From Scenedesmus sp. ARA3 (lineage: Eukaryota > Chlorophyta > Chlorophyceae > Sphaeropleales > Scenedesmaceae): a DNA stretch of 64,000 nucleotides. Below the pieces are notes generated by a model that searched no databases, was not told where the DNA came from, and worked only from the letters and a program-made list of their open reading frames with translations. The stretch is from NCBI GenBank assembly GCA_004335835.1, contig RWJK01000301.1:1-64000 (forward strand), written 5' to 3'. Positions 1 through 11,109 of this stretch are shown in pieces (position 1 is the first letter of the stretch; each line of letters opens with the position of its first letter). Both the position numbers and the translations under genes were made by a program.

Positions 1-1220
1 GGCATTCAGAGCAGCTAGACAGACAACCTTCCAAACGCCCCTGTGGAGCTTGGTAGGGCCAGCCGGCGGCTGCATCAACCAGACATGCAGGGACAGGGAG
101 GGCAGCAGAGGTAGAAGAAGAAGAAGAAGAAGAAGATAGGGTGGATTGTACAGGGGCTTGTTTAGACTCAAGCCGACAAGGGACATACGTCCCCAGCGCA
201 GCAGAGGTTTAAAAGAAGAAGAAGAGGGGTTACACGGTGTGCACAGGCAACTACGTTGCAACGAACACCCGAAAATCTGGAACGTCGCAGATGACTCAGC
301 AAAACAGGCNGTCACTCAAGGAGACTCACCCCAGAAAGTCTCTCTGTGTGTGTAACTTGACATATGGCCTTGCAGGGTGCTTTGGCAGTCCAGGTCAGCA
401 GCACACACCACAGATATGTAGCTGTGTATGATGCTCAGACGCATGCTATGAGTTCATGGCCGCATGGTGTGACCGGTGGAACCACATTGGTGGAAGCAAA
501 CCAAATTGAGTCCAAATGGCGCATGTTGCCACCAACAGGGCAGCAGGGCAGCAGGGCAGCACAACATCGCGTTCAGCCAGCCCAATTGTGCGGAGCTGTG
601 TGCGGTAACAGTCCAAAACCAATGAGGTCACCGTGTGAGTTCGAGGTAGTGGTAGTGCAGCAGCATTGACGCCAGCGCTGTAGCTGACCCACTCGCAGTC
701 TTGCCAGCTGGCAATGACTAGCCCTATCACTGCGTCACTTCAGGCTGAGCACCCACTACACACAGTGTTGGTTGCATGGCAACGGTGAAACTAACGGATT
801 CTTTGCTCTCACTGATCATGACAGGCTTACACAGAGCTGCAACGACCGTCTCACCCAACCTGCCGGACTCTGCGAAACCCTGCTGTCCAGTAACAGACGG
901 TTGCTCGTCACATGTGCGCAGGCTGTGCATGCTTTCGGTTCAACGAATCAGTGAATAGTGTATAGCAACAGTCTGCTTGTCGTCGTGATCACCCGTTGCA
1001 GCCACTTGGTGACCAAGGCTGGGTCTAGGACTGGACTGACCACAACCGAAGCACCCTAGTAGCAACATTTTTGTAGCTTTACCTTGATTGTGAACAGTTG
1101 TTTGCTCTTTACACCAGCGAGACCGTGCCAAGCCATCTCCCGTCTGCATTGGTTGCCAGGGGGAGTTGCCCCGTGTTGGGGCTACCGGCAGGGAGCTTTG
1201 GGACTCGCTGCTGAGCCAAA
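1..1220. other. 5' flank, no gene supported
   Basis: No open frame here has convincing composition, splice context or family resemblance. A (GAA)n-type run lies at about 115-136. One ambiguous base (N) is at position 310. The last few hundred bases are presumably the promoter and 5' UTR of the transporter gene that starts at 1221. Confidence 0.5.
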
Positions 1221-3601
1221 ATGGGGGAGGATTCATCGGGAACAGCGTTTGATGCGCTGGCGTGGTTCATGAACGTCTCAACGTCGGTGCTGATAGTGTT
1301 CGTCAACAAGCTGCTGATGGATGCCAAGCACGGCTATGCCTTCACCTTCGGTAGGTCCCAGGCACAGCAACGGCTATGAATGCCACAAGGAAAGGTGTTC
1401 TGACCTCTGTTGCTTACCTGTGCAGCCACTACGCTCTGTGCGTTCCATTTCCTGTCAGCAGCAGCGTGCGTCAAGCTGTCGCAGCTGCTGGGCTGGACAC
1501 AGAGCGCGCACATGCCCTGGCGAGGTGAGGAAGCTTACTCAGGAGCAGCAGCATGCAGCCAGACAAAGTTGCCAGGCGCTCACAATGCTGTTGCAGACGC
1601 AGTTGGCGCATCACTCATGCGCACTGGTGTAACCTGTGTTGCTGCTCAATCATGCCTCGCTCACCATCAACTCGTTCCTTGGGTTGTATTGCTGTCCTGC
1701 CTGCAGTGGTGATGTATTTTGCAGTTGTCGCGGATGTCAGCATAGCCAGCTTGAACCTATCTCTGCTGGTGAACTCTGTTGGGTTCTATCAGGTAAACTG
1801 CGCGCGCAGGCTGCAGCCAGGACGCAGGGCACAGCAATGCAGTTGCGAGCTGTGGACATTGCAGCAGCTGCTGAGGCAGAGCTGACTGAGCTGCAGCGTG
1901 CTTGTCATGCTTGTGCAGAGATAGCTTTGCTTATGCATCTGGCCCCTCCAATTGTGCATGCAATGAGCAGCTGCAAGCAGCAACGACACAATCTCCTCAG
2001 GAGGCAGCACCAGTGGCCGCAACAGCAGCATGGTGGCAGTCACAACCACCTGGTGCAGCTCCTGAGGCTAGTTCAAAGCCAGCCACAAGTGCTACGCGGC
2101 AGTTTACCACCCTGGTCGGCAGTTGAAGAGCGCATGCCGCAAAGTACGCGAGCCAGCAGCTGCTTGCTCTCCCTGTGCTGCAGGTGGCCAAGCTGCTGAT
2201 CATCCCGTTTGTGTGCGTGGTGGAGCTGCTGTACATGCGCAAGCGCTTCTCAGCGCCAGTGGTGGCGTCCATCGCAGTGGTCATCATGGGCGTGGCCATT
2301 GTGTGAGTGGCGGGGCAGAAGCACAGCACAACCTCAAGCGCTAGAGCGTCACTACTCAACAGTAACAACAGCATCGGATAGGCAGCCATACATGCAACAT
2401 CAGCAGGAGCAGAAGCAGGAGCAGCAGCAGGGACTTGCATAGGCATCATGTTTCAGCCCTGCTCTTTTGTTGACGGCAGTTGCGGATGAATGTCTGCTTG
2501 ACATAGTGTGGTGAAGCAAGTGGCAAACACATGTTGCACTGAAGGTTTGGATATTGTACGTACACGACTTGGTTTGCGCATGCTCAGCGACAAGGTTGCT
2601 CAACAAACACCAGCTCACCATCCTGCGCTGCTGTGCTGCCTGCCGCCTGCAGCACGGTGACTGATGTGACCATCACGCCGGCCGGGCTGCTGGTGGCGGC
2701 GCTGAGCGTGGTGTCCAGCGGCATGCAGCAGATCCTGTGCGGCAGCATACAGCGGCAGCACAAGCTGCAGAGCCACCAGCTGCTGGCCAACACCGCGCCA
2801 ATCCAGGGCGGCATGCTGCTGCTGCTGGGCCCCTTCATAGACAAGCTGGTCAGCGGCTCCTGGGTGGGGCGCTACACGCTGACCACGCCGGGGCTGGCCT
2901 GCCTCATGGCCAGCTGTGCCATCAGCGTGGCCGTGAACATCAGCCAGTTCATGTGCCTGGGGCGCTTCTCAGCTGTCACCTTCCAGGTGGGCTGGCTGGC
3001 GGCAAGCAGTGCAGCAGTGCGGCAGGCAGATGCTGGGTGGGGCTGGTTGCTCGGCTCCCAGCTGGGCAGCGGCAGGCAGGGTGCAGTGCTGGGACGCAGT
3101 TGAGGCAGCCCAGAGTGAGCTCATCAGCGGCTGCTGCCAGAACTGAGGCACACACAAATCATCATCTGCTGCTGCTGTTGCTGGGTTTTGTGCTGCTGCC
3201 TGCTGCAGGTGCTGGGCCACACCAAGACGGTGCTGGTGCTGCTGACCAGCTGGTGGGTGCTGCACGAGCCCATGTCGCCCCGCAAGGCGATGGGCATGAT
3301 GCTGGCGGTGGCAGGCATGGTGGCATACGGCTACTTCAACAGCAGCAGCGGCAGCAGCAGCAACAGCAGTAGTAGCAGCAGCAGCAGCAGCCTGGACAAG
3401 CTGGCCGCCAAGGAGCGGTCAGCTGAGCAGCTGCCGCTGTTCAACCGCTCCGCCAACAGCAGCCAGGACCTGCCCACGGTGGTGACAGCCAGCCAGGTGA
3501 TGGGCAGCGCAGGCGTGGAGAAGCGGCTTACCGCGGTGCCCTCCAGCGGGTCGCTCGCAAAGTCGGGGTCGCTGACGACCATCAACGTAGTGGCTAGATA
3601 A
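1221..3601 (+). CDS. Nucleotide-sugar transporter, UXT/URGT (TPT-DMT) type
   Basis: Predicted Golgi/ER antiporter importing a UDP-sugar in exchange for a nucleotide monophosphate. Six exons: 1221-1350, 1426-1524, 1707-1792, 2184-2302, 2653-2986, 3209-3601. All are GT-AG and in phase, giving 386 aa. The first ATG (MGEDSSGTAF) precedes a hydrophobic helix. Family marks are VSTSVLIVFVNKLLMD near the N-terminus, SIASLNLSLLVNSVGFYQ, KLLIIPFVCVVELLY, and the C-terminal segment TFQVLGHTKTVLVLL followed by GMMLAVAGMVAYGY. These match plant UDP-xylose and UDP-rhamnose/galactose transporters segment by segment. About ten membrane helices are expected. The last ~60 residues are a Ser/Gln-rich cytosolic tail that includes a poly-Ser run encoded by an AGC repeat near 3340-3391. 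The family is secure; the sugar specificity is not readable from sequence alone. Confidence 0.9.
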
Positions 3602-4701
3602 CAGCCGCAGCTGCTGCCGGTCAGGGCAGAGCAGATACAGGGTGCGGACTGCCCTTGCGGGCAGCTGATGGCTGTTGCTGGAGAGTGTTCAACTTCGGCA
3701 CTGTGTCAGTGTGGTGCAGAACTGGATCATCTTTTGGCAAGCGCTGTTGTTTTACTGGGACAGTGATCCCGCCCTATACATCTGCTGCAAAGCAGCAGCA
3801 AGTATGCATTCATTGAACTGGTGCATGTTCAGATGACAAGGCGATGTGGGTTAGCCGCCTCGCTCTCAGCACGTCATGCATGTCATGGCACACGCAGCAA
3901 ACACCTTGTATGTCTTGTGCAGCAGCGCTACCAGTTGTTGACAGTAGAATTTGATGTGGTTGTTGAGGTTAGCGGACAGGTCAGTCAGTCACTTGTGACA
4001 TGCTCTGCAGATACAGCATGCATACACAGACAGGGCCGAGCAGCCCTGCCCTGATTCATTCGGTGATCTAGGCTCACACATGTTGTTGTGGGTTCCAGCA
4101 TGGCAAGGCATTAGTGTTTTGTGCTGCCTGATTTGTGAAATTGGGACACATGGCTTGCTATTGAATGCTTGCATGATGCCTCTTCTACTGCTGTGTTCAG
4201 CACAGGCTGGCTTCTGTCCTGGACAGTGGCAGAGCAGCCAGCTGACTCCTGTCGTGGACAGTGGCACAACAGCATGTTTTGCTGATGCGGTGGGATTGTT
4301 GAAACTGTCGGCATGCCACGCTTGTGTTGGAACGTTCTGACGTGCACAGAGCTGATGCGGTCTACTGCTTCGGGCCTTTGTACCTGACAGCAGTTGTACT
4401 GTCGTTCATGGTGTGATGAGTTCAGCAACGCTGTCTCGTTAAAAAAAAAAAGAACGGTCAAAGTCCAGATCACGAGGTGGAACCGCGTCCTGCAGCCATC
4501 CATGGTTCTGGAAGGGCCTGGAAAGGTGTCACCTGTTAGGCGCCTACTTGTGCCTGCATATAGCCAGACATGACGCCGCTCGCAGCGCCTTTACAGTGCT
4601 TGTGAAAAGTGCGGAAACACTCAAGTCTTTAGTGTGCGCCCGGCAGTGAAGTCTGCCGCTGTTGTCGTCTTTGTCTAGACTTTGCAGCAGCAGGAAGCGC
4701 C
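3602..4701. other. Intergenic: transporter 3' region and HSP90 promoter
   Basis: No gene is supported. The left part should hold the transporter 3' UTR. A run of about 12 A residues starts near 4441. Two heat-shock-element-like pairs near 4330 and 4506 are listed separately. Confidence 0.5.
4330..4513 (+). promoter_or_regulatory. Heat-shock-element-like half-site pairs upstream of HSP90
   Basis: GAACGTTC at 4330-4337 and TTCTGGAA at 4506-4513 each form two inverted GAA/TTC units with a 2-base spacer, the basic HSF recognition arrangement. They lie about 365 and 190 bases before the HSP90 start codon. Only two units are contiguous in each, against the usual three or more, so this is a suggestion based on motif and position. 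Confidence 0.4.
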
Positions 4702-7700
4702 ATGGCGGGGGAGCGCGAGGAGTATGCATTCCAGGCAGAGATCAATCAGCTGCTTTCGCTGATTATCAACACCTTCTACAGCAACAAGGTAGGCGGGCCT
4801 TTGCATACCTGACCAGTACCCGCGCCTTGTGGAGCCTGTGACAGGCGTGCATAGCTACGTGCGACACGAAGGGCTCATTATCTTGCCGTTGGTGCGGTCT
4901 GCCAGCAGCGTTTGCAGTCTAGGAGTGCATGGGGTGGTGGCTTGGCAGCAGGCCAGGCCTGCTTGCGTATACTGGCCGTCCTGCAACAGTGCAGCGCTGT
5001 AGTATGGTTTGTCTGCTGTACATTAAGTCATCTAGGCGCTGCTCAGGCCGATCATGTAGCAGTTCACAGTTCGCGCGCTCAGCTGGCGAGTGTGTAGAAG
5101 CTCCTTGCCTCACGCACGTTTTCCTGATGTCTGGCTCCATGTGCTGCCTTGATTTTACAGGAAATCTTCCTTCGTGAGCTGATTTCCAACGCCAGCGATG
5201 CTATTGACAAGATCCGCTTCCAGTCGCTCACTGACAAGAGCGTGCTGGACTCCCAGCCAGAGCTGTTCATCCGCATCATCCCTGACAAGGAGAACAACAC
5301 CCTGACCCTCCAGGACTCTGGCATCGGCATGACCAAGGCCGACCTGATCAACAACCTGGGCACAATCGCCCGCTCTGGCACCCGCGCCTTCATGGAGGCG
5401 CTGTCTGCTGGCGCAGACATCTCCATGATCGGCCAGTTTGGCGTGGGCTTCTACTCCGCCTACCTGGTGGCCGACAAGGTGACCGTCACCACCAAGCACA
5501 ACGACGACGAGCAGTACATCTGGGAGAGCCAGGCTGGCGGCAGCTTCACTGTGACCCGCGACACCGAGAGTGAGCAGCTGGGCCGCGGCACCAAGATCGT
5601 GCTGCACCTCAAGGAGGACCAGCTGGAGTACGTGGAGGAGCGCCGCATCAAGGACCTGGTGAAGAAGCACTCCGAGTTCATCAGCTACCCCATCAACCTG
5701 TGGACCTCCAAGACCGTGGACAAGGAGGTGTCCGAGGACGAGGAGGAGGAGGTGAGGCCCGGCAGCAGCAGCAGCAGGGCTTGCTTGGGCTGTAACATGC
5801 TGCTGATGCCTCATATGTGTGGAGCATGCTGGCAGCTGCATGCAGTGTGGTCGCAGCTTGGTTAGCAGCTGGCAGTGGTCATAGTGCAGGGCGTATGTGA
5901 GGGGTCTTGCAGTGGCCAGATGCTTCCGTCAACAGCTGCAGTGGGGCAAGATGTGCATTTTAGCTGCAATGACATCTTAATATATCAAGCAGTGGCTGTG
6001 CAGCTTTGCAGTCAACATGATAGCTGTCAGCTGCAGCCTTTGCAGCACCTGCAGAAGCACTGCAAGCCTGCTTGTGCTCACACATTGTCTTCTTGCGCCT
6101 GCTGCCTGCCCCTGCGTGTGCCTGCTGCCTTGCAGGAGAAGAAGGAGGAGGAGGAGGGCAAGATTGAGGAGGTGGATGAGGAGGCAGAGGCAAAGGAGAA
6201 GAAGAAGAAGACGGTGAGCGCCACAGCTGGCAGCAGCAGCGGTTGGCGGTGCTCGAGTGCAGCTGCTGTTGTGCTGCGTATGTGTGCAGGCTTGCCTGAG
6301 CAGTGCTGCAGCGTCTGCCCTGCGCGCATGTGTGGTCAGCACAAGCAGCACCACTACCAGAAGCATTGCAACTGGTTTGAGTGCCTTTTCAGCTGCTCAA
6401 GGTACGCCAGGTCTGGGGCAGCAAGCTAAGTCCTGTTGAGACGCAGACTGTCATCAGGCACATGCCAGTGGTGTTCAGCTGGCCGTCCTGAGCTGCAGCA
6501 GCTGTGCTTGCTGATGCACATCAACAGTTGCATGCACTGCTCGCCAACTCACCATAACCTTGCACTGCCTGTTCCTCTGTCCCTGCTGGCTGTGCTCACA
6601 GGTCAAGGAGGTGCAGCACGAGTGGAGCCTGCTGAACAAGCAGAAGCCCATCTGGATGCGCAACCCCGAGGAGGTGACCACCGAGGAGTACGCAGCCTTC
6701 TACAAGTCCATCACCAACGACTGGGAGGACCACCTGGCAGTGAAGCACTTCAGCGTGGAGGGCCAGCTGGAGTTTAAGTCCATCCTGTTCGCACCCCGCC
6801 GCGCACCCTTCGACATGTTTGACCAGAAGAAGAAGTCCAACAACATCAAGCTGTACGTGCGCCGCGTGTTCATCATGGACAACTGCGAGGAGCTCATCCC
6901 CGAGTGGCTGGGCTTCGTCAAGGGCATCGTGGACAGCGAGGACCTGCCGCTGAACATCTCCCGCGAGATGCTGCAGCAGAACAAGATCCTCAAGGTGCGT
7001 GGGGTTCTGGGCAGCGATGGTGCCTGCGTGTAGGGATCTGTGCAGCATTGGTGCATGCAGGTGGCAGTTGCTGCGGCTGTGATGCATACTGCGGGGTGTA
7101 GGCGCAGGGGCGTGGCGTGCTGCAGCAGCAGGCAGTTGCGTGAGCAAGTTGATATGCAGATATCTGTGGCAAGCAGCTTGTAGAGCAGTGTGTTTATGCA
7201 AACTAGTTGGGCAGTGCAACTATAGCGACAGTGTGCGTATTTAATGGCTACCTGGCAAAGCAGCAGCTCGCCTGTGCTGGTTTTGGTGCCTCAGCAATGC
7301 CGGCTCTGGGCAGGAGTGAACTGCTGTGCATTTGGACCTGTGTAGCTGACAGTATCTGCTGCCTGCCTCCTGCTGCTGCTTGCGCTCCTTCACGCCACCC
7401 CTGCAGGTCATCCGCAAGAACATCGTGAAGAAGTGCCTGGAGATGTTCACGGAGCTGGCTGAGAACAAGGACGACTACAACAAGTTTTACGAGAACTTCG
7501 CCAAGAACCTGAAGCTGGGCGTGCACGAGGACGCCGCCAACCGCACCAAGCTGGCTGACCTGCTGCGCTACCACACCACCAAGTCGGGCGATGAGATGAC
7601 CAGCCTCAAGGACTACGTGACCCGCATGAAGGAGGGCCAGGCCAACATCTACTACATCACAGGTGCGCGCAGGTGGCAGGATGGCGCAGCAGCGAGGCTG

Positions 7701-9016
7701 CAGCAGCGAGGCTGAGTGGCAGGCTGGTAGCAATGCTGATGCATGCAGTAGTGCAGCTGGGTGACTTGGCTGAGCTGTGTACGCAGATGCTATGCATGTC
7801 ATGTTTGTGGCCAGTGTCTGCTTCCTCTGCATCTGCCTCCTGCGCTGCGCTGACGTGTGCTGCCTGTGCCCTGCTGCCGCCCACCCACCACCTACAACAC
7901 CCCACCACCCATTGTGCAGGCGAGAGCCGCAAGGCTGTGGAGAACAGCCCCTTCCTGGAGAAGCTGAAGCGCAAGGGCTTCGAGGTGCTGTTCATGGTGG
8001 ACCCCATCGACGAGTACGCCGTGCAGCAGCTCAAGGAGTACGACGGCAAGAAGCTGGTGTCCTGCACCAAGGAGGGCCTCACCTTTGAGGAGACCGAAGA
8101 CGAGAAGAAGGCCAAGGAGGAGCTGGCAGCAAAGTTCGAGCCGCTGTGCAGGTGCGCGGGGTGGCTGGGCAGGGGCTGGGCGGGCGGGNNNGGGGCAGCT
8201 GCGGCAGGCGTGTATGTGCTCTCAGCAGTTGCGATTCGGGAGAGCATTCGGTGTGCTCCAGCAGCTGCATCACCAGGACTAGCAATGTGTTGTTATGGGT
8301 GGGTGTCAGCACCTGACCAGCAGCGCTTGGATTGAATGGCAGCCCGCTAAGCGGCGGGCAAGCTGCAAGTATGGTATGATCTGGCTGCTGCTTGGCAGAC
8401 GGCAGCAGTGCTGTGTCAGTTGCAGTAGCAGCATTGTGGCAGGGCAATCATAACAGGGTTCTCTTGTGATTGTGATTGGCTTGCAACAGTTTACGTAGCT
8501 GACGCCCTCTGCTGCTGCTGCTGCCTCTACCCTCCTCTCTGCAGGCTGATGAAGGACATCCTGGGCGACAAGGTGGAGAAGGTGGTGGTGGGCGACCGCA
8601 TCGTGGACAGCCCCTGCGTGCTGGTCACGGGCGAGTACGGCTGGTCCGCCAACATGGAGCGCATCATGAAGGCGCAGGCGCTGCGCGACAACACCATGTC
8701 CGCCTACATGACCTCCAAGAAGACGCTGGAGATCAACCCCGCCAACCCCATCATGGGAGAGCTGCGCACGCGCGCAGAGGCAGACAAGTCCGACAAGACC
8801 GTGAAGGACCTGGTGCTGCTCATGTTTGAGACCGCGCTGCTGAGCTCCGGCTTCACGCTGGACGACCCCGCCACCTTTGCCAGCCGCATCTACCGCATGA
8901 TCAAGCTGGGCCTCAGCATCGATGAGGACGAGGAGGCAGCAGCAGATGCAGGCGATGACCTGCCACCCCTGGAGGAGGGAGGCGATGAGGGCAGCCGCAT
9001 GGAGGAGGTCGACTAA
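4702..9016 (+). CDS. HSP90A: Cytosolic heat shock protein 90
   Basis: ATP-dependent dimeric chaperone for signalling clients, acting in cytosol and nucleus. Seven exons: 4702-4788, 5161-5751, 6136-6213, 6602-6994, 7407-7662, 7920-8151, 8545-9016. All junctions are in phase, giving 702 aa, the usual length. The N-terminal GHKL ATPase shows [12 protein letters not shown] (catalytic Glu ~35, Mg-binding Asn ~39), DSGIGMT (Asp ~81) and [11 protein letters not shown] (~120-130). The middle domain carries [13 protein letters not shown], which includes the gamma-phosphate-contacting Arg. The acidic/Lys charged linker is almost exactly exon 3. The protein ends in MEEVD, the TPR co-chaperone docking tail, so it is cytosolic rather than ER (KDEL) or plastid. 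There is no transit or signal peptide. Three unresolved bases (8189-8191) lie in intron 6. Identification is essentially certain. Confidence 0.98.
8189..8191. other. Assembly ambiguity (NNN) inside HSP90 intron 6
   Basis: Three unresolved bases in a G-rich stretch just downstream of the donor site after 8151. Coding sequence is not affected. Confidence 0.95.
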
Positions 9017-10494
9017 ATGTCGACTGCGCTGCTGGCTGGCTGGGGTGGGGTGGGGCTCTGCAGCTGCAGGAGAGGTGGCGTGCTGAGCTGCCTGGCTGAT
9101 GTTGCAGCTGTGCTGCTGCTGGTTGGGTGTGGCATTGCATCACTTCTGCAGTTGTGGGGTGCAGGAGTGGAAGGTGTGCTGGCTTGTGAGCAGGCTGTGC
9201 CTAGTGTGCCGCTGGCTGGTGCCCTTCTGCTGTCGTGTGGGGGCCAAATCGCGGGAACAGCAGTTGGGGTTGGCAGGGTGGTGCAGTGAGCTGCGCTGCA
9301 TGCGCCTGCTGCTCTGCTGCTGCAGCAGTAGTAGTGTGAATGTATTGCTTGTACAGGCAGAGTGATTTGGGCTGTTTTTGCAGGGCCGGCTTCCTGCGGG
9401 TCTGCATTGATTCTTAGGGCCATGAGTTGCTGAGTGCAGCAGCACGTGGGAGTGGCAGTTTGTGTGCATGCCATCAGAGCGCCTTGTGTAAGAGTGCTTG
9501 CATCACCCCGCTGTAGTGCGGCTGTGACATGCCCTACAGTTGCTGAATGAAGTGCACTGCCTGCAGCCAGTGCCGCAAAGGTACAAGCAGGAGAGTGCCA
9601 TGGTTTGTAACCAAGTGAGGAGCATTGATGATGTTCTGCAGGTTTCTGTTGCAGACGCTGGTGGTATGTAACCGTACTTGCATGTGAAGGCTCATGGCCT
9701 GTCTGTATGCAGCCAGGCAGGTGACCAGGCTGTCGGTCAATCAGCAATCAACTGAAGTGCAACTGCTTATGATGAACTGTGCATGCAGCAGCGCCCGCAG
9801 CCCGTGGTAAGCAGCTACACACAGGTCATAAGAGGAGCAGCAGGAACAGCGCATCTGCACAACTGCGGTTCAAGCAGCCATGGTGGCCTCTAGGGGGGAC
9901 CACTTGAATGCCATGTGAGTACGCACTATGTTGCATTATGCCCTGCAAACTGTGTTTACATGCCTATGCAAGCTTCTTACAGCTGCTGCTGAGCTGGCCA
10001 TCTGATTGAGGTGCGATTGCAGCAGTGGACAAGGTTGAACTTGAAGCATGCAATGTATGGTCATGAATGCAGACCGTAACTAACCGCCAAAGCACTGCAT
10101 TGAGTGTCACATCTTTCTTTATTGAACGTCCCTACTCAAACCGTACCAGCTCTCCTTTTCTGCTCACCACCAGCAGGCCCGGGCTCACTGTACAAGGTTT
10201 GCAAGTCACAGCACTATATGTGAATGCATGCGCTTAGCCTCAATATAGAGTCAAATATCATTATCTGTGAAAGAGCGCAACGGCTGCACAACAGTTTACT
10301 GAGGCTTGATAGACGCAGCCAGTCGTACTATCACCGGTGCGGTCTCTGGTGGCATATTATATAGATGACAAGGTATCCACTGTCGATACAACTTTGAATC
10401 TTTGTTTGTGCAAAGTATTAGTCATTTGTGCAAAGGATCCATTGGGACGAAGTAGTACAAAGTTCGTTGGTTCCGGTGCGGTTTGACTGAAGCC
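9017..10494. other. HSP90 3' UTR and intergenic region
   Basis: No gene on either strand is supported. A long antisense open frame at 9013-9747 is composed of His/Thr/Ala/Pro-rich sequence of the kind produced by CAG-rich DNA and is rejected. A TATA-like AT-rich stretch near 10354-10364 may belong to the GH10 gene that starts at 10495. Confidence 0.45.
9606..9671 (+). terminator. Candidate polyadenylation signals TGTAA for HSP90
   Basis: TGTAA occurs at 9606-9610 and 9667-9671, about 600-650 bases after the HSP90 stop. UGUAA is the established polyadenylation signal in Chlamydomonas and related Chlorophyceae. The assignment rests on motif and distance only; a pentamer can occur by chance. 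Confidence 0.3.
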
Positions 10495-11072
10495 ATGCAG
10501 CTGTCGTGCACAGGCCACCTCAGAACCGCAGCGCTCATACTGCTGCTAGCTCTCGGTTTGAGCAGATGCCAAGGAGATGGTGAGCAACAGCGACATCAAC
10601 AGACAGCTGCTCCAGAACTACAAGCCTGTTGCACAACTACAAGCCTTTTGAAGGATTGTTCAATGCGCAGGCACCGTTGCTTTCACAAACGAAGAAGATG
10701 CTTGGAGTTCATACACTGTGCCAGCTACAGCTGACATGGTTAGCATGGCAGGTACGTATGCAAAAAGCAGCATCAACAGCAGCAGCAGCAGCAGCAGCTG
10801 GGCTGCTTCGCCTCATCAACTGTTGTAATGCTTCAGCATGCATTGGACATGCGCTTTGACCTCAAGTTGCGACCTATGGTTTGTTATGCGGGCATAAATA
10901 CCCTTCAGCAGCCGTGCAATGTAGCAGGTTCTGTTTTGGCAGCTGCTGGCGGGCCATGCCAGGGAGGGGCCTACATGCAAGGCCTTGAGCATGAGTAAGC
11001 CTACTTGCCTGCTGCGCTTGTGCCAACTGCTCACATACATTGCAGAGCCACAGCAGCAGGTGCCAAAGGCCA

Positions 11073-11109
<37 letters not shown>

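Noticed and set aside
4441..4452. Poly-A run as a retroposed gene tail
   Set aside because: No upstream processed-gene sequence or flanking duplication is recognisable; a simple homopolymer is enough to explain it.
5155..5841. 228-residue minus-strand frame opposite HSP90 exon 2
   Set aside because: Antisense shadow created by the third-position GC bias of the HSP90 exon.
9013..9747. 244-residue minus-strand open frame
   Set aside because: Runs antisense through the HSP90 3' UTR, starts beyond the HSP90 stop, and is His/Thr/Ala/Pro/Gln-rich with no domain; typical chance frame in CAG-rich DNA.
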